From assembly GCA_050732935.1 (NCBI GenBank), contig JBOHRW010000013.1, positions 1 through 17,410 on the forward strand: a DNA stretch of 17,410 bases, read 5' to 3'. The DNA comes from DASRVA01 sp050732935. GTDB taxonomy: Bacteria > Gemmatimonadota > Gemmatimonadetes > JACCXV01 > JAHWKZ01. A model generated the notes under the pieces. The model did no database searches. It had not been told where the DNA came from and saw only the letters and a list, made by a program, of their open reading frames with translations. Positions 16,791 to 17,410 of this stretch are shown piece after piece (position 1 is the first letter of the stretch; each line of letters starts with the position of its first letter). The position numbers were made by a program, and so were the translations under genes.

Positions 16791-17410
16791 TCACGCGTAG
16801 ATCCCCCGCAGCCGGTGGACGAACGCCACGCGATCGATCGCCACCATGTACGACGCCGTCCGCATGTTGACCCCGTGCGACTCGGTGAAGGCGAGCACGT
16901 CGCGGAACGAGTTCCACATGATCTTCTGAAGGCGCTTCTCCACACGCTCCCGGCTCCAATAGTACCCCTCCCGGTTCTGGACCCACTCGAAGTAGCTGAC
17001 CGTGACCCCACCGGCGTTGGCCAGGATGTCGGGGATCACGAACACGCCTTTATCGTCGAGGATGGCGTCGGCGGGCGCGGTCGTGGGGCCGTTCGCCCCC
17101 TCGCACACGATCTTCGCCTGGATGCGGTCGGCGTTGGCGCGGGTGATCTGGTTCTCGATGGCGGCTGGGATCAAGACCTCGCACGGCAGCTCGAGCAGAT
17201 CGGCACCGGAAATCGTATCGCCGCCCTCGAACCCCTCGAGCCAGCCATGCCGGCCGACGTGAGCGATGGCGGCCTCGACGTCGATGCCGTCCTCGTTGAC
17301 CCACGCCGAAGTGTGGTCGGAGATCCCGACGACCTTCATGCCCCGGCTGGCGCAGAGCCGTGCCGCCACAGAGCCGACATTCCCGAAACCCTGTACGACC
17401 ACGCGTGCGC
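16791..17410 (-). CDS. Glutamate dehydrogenase, C-terminal part (cut by the window edge)
   Basis: Interconverts glutamate and 2-oxoglutarate plus ammonia with NAD(P). The 206 visible residues are the nucleotide-binding half of a hexameric ELFV-type enzyme: VVVQGFGNVGSVAARL with the GxGxxG cofactor loop, VVGISDHTSAW, LPCEVLIPAAIENQIT, AKIVCEGANGPTTAPAD and FVIPDILANAGGVTVSYFEWVQNREGYYW. The N-terminal substrate domain lies beyond base 17410, so there is no start codon in view. It stops at 16791, about 70 bases before tRNA-Ala on the same strand. With proline dehydrogenase nearby it could feed proline carbon into the TCA cycle, though the genes are separated by the tRNA and its promoter. Confidence 0.95.
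   Translation of the reverse strand, partial: ARVVVQGFGNVGSVAARLCASRGMKVVGISDHTSAWVNEDGIDVEAAIAHVGRHGWLEGFEGGDTISGADLLELPCEVLIPAAIENQITRANADRIQAKIVCEGANGPTTAPADAILDDKGVFVIPDILANAGGVTVSYFEWVQNREGYYWSRERVEKRLQKIMWNSFRDVLAFTESHGVNMRTASYMVAIDRVAFVHRLRGIYA

Overview
The window is high-GC bacterial DNA (roughly 70% by eye), densely packed and coded almost end to end. Many genes join through ATGA, GTGA or TGATG overlaps, GTG and TTG starts are common, and few genes have a strong Shine-Dalgarno site. This fits a free-living bacterium of a high-GC, soil-type lineage (for example Gemmatimonadota, Acidobacteriota, Rokubacteria or an uncultured relative); I cannot name the phylum from the sequence alone. 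No mobile element, CRISPR array or rRNA is visible.

Layout. Bases 60-3719 (minus strand) hold a compact betaine-type ABC importer (ATPase, permease, solute-binding lipoprotein), then glyoxalase I, then a family 2 glycosyltransferase with a good sigma-54 promoter match in front of it. Only 44 bases separate the importer from a divergent plus-strand pair (3764-7131). The first of these is a natural fusion of EgtD (histidine trimethyltransferase) and EgtB (sulfoxide synthase), the architecture of fungal Egt1. The second is an enolase-superfamily protein coupled to it by a GTGA overlap. Converging on this pair from the right is a minus-strand operon (14723 to 7151): thrS, a GcvT/DMGDH-type folate protein, two tandem PYROXD2/phytoene-desaturase-like flavoproteins, and a Rieske oxygenase of the glycine-betaine/carnitine type. 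Further right on the minus strand are a gamma-glutamylcyclotransferase-like protein, an alkyltransferase-like (ATL) protein, proline dehydrogenase, tRNA-Ala(CGC), and the 3' part of a glutamate dehydrogenase gene cut by the window edge.

How it may work together (inference). The centre looks like a betaine and thiol-histidine neighbourhood: a quaternary-amine importer that resembles both OpuC/ProVWX and the ergothioneine importer EgtUV, an Egt1-like enzyme that makes hercynine and its cysteine-sulfoxide conjugate, and an N-demethylation-type operon (Rieske oxygenase, flavoproteins, folate-dependent T-protein). No EgtA, EgtC or PLP-dependent EgtE is present. The enolase-superfamily protein keeps the expected metal and lysine residues and sits where the missing final C-S lyase would be expected. 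The most interesting testable idea here is that it is a PLP-independent replacement for EgtE, or that it makes a modified ergothioneine. The flanks (proline dehydrogenase, glutamate dehydrogenase, thrS, tRNA) are ordinary housekeeping or amino-acid catabolism genes.
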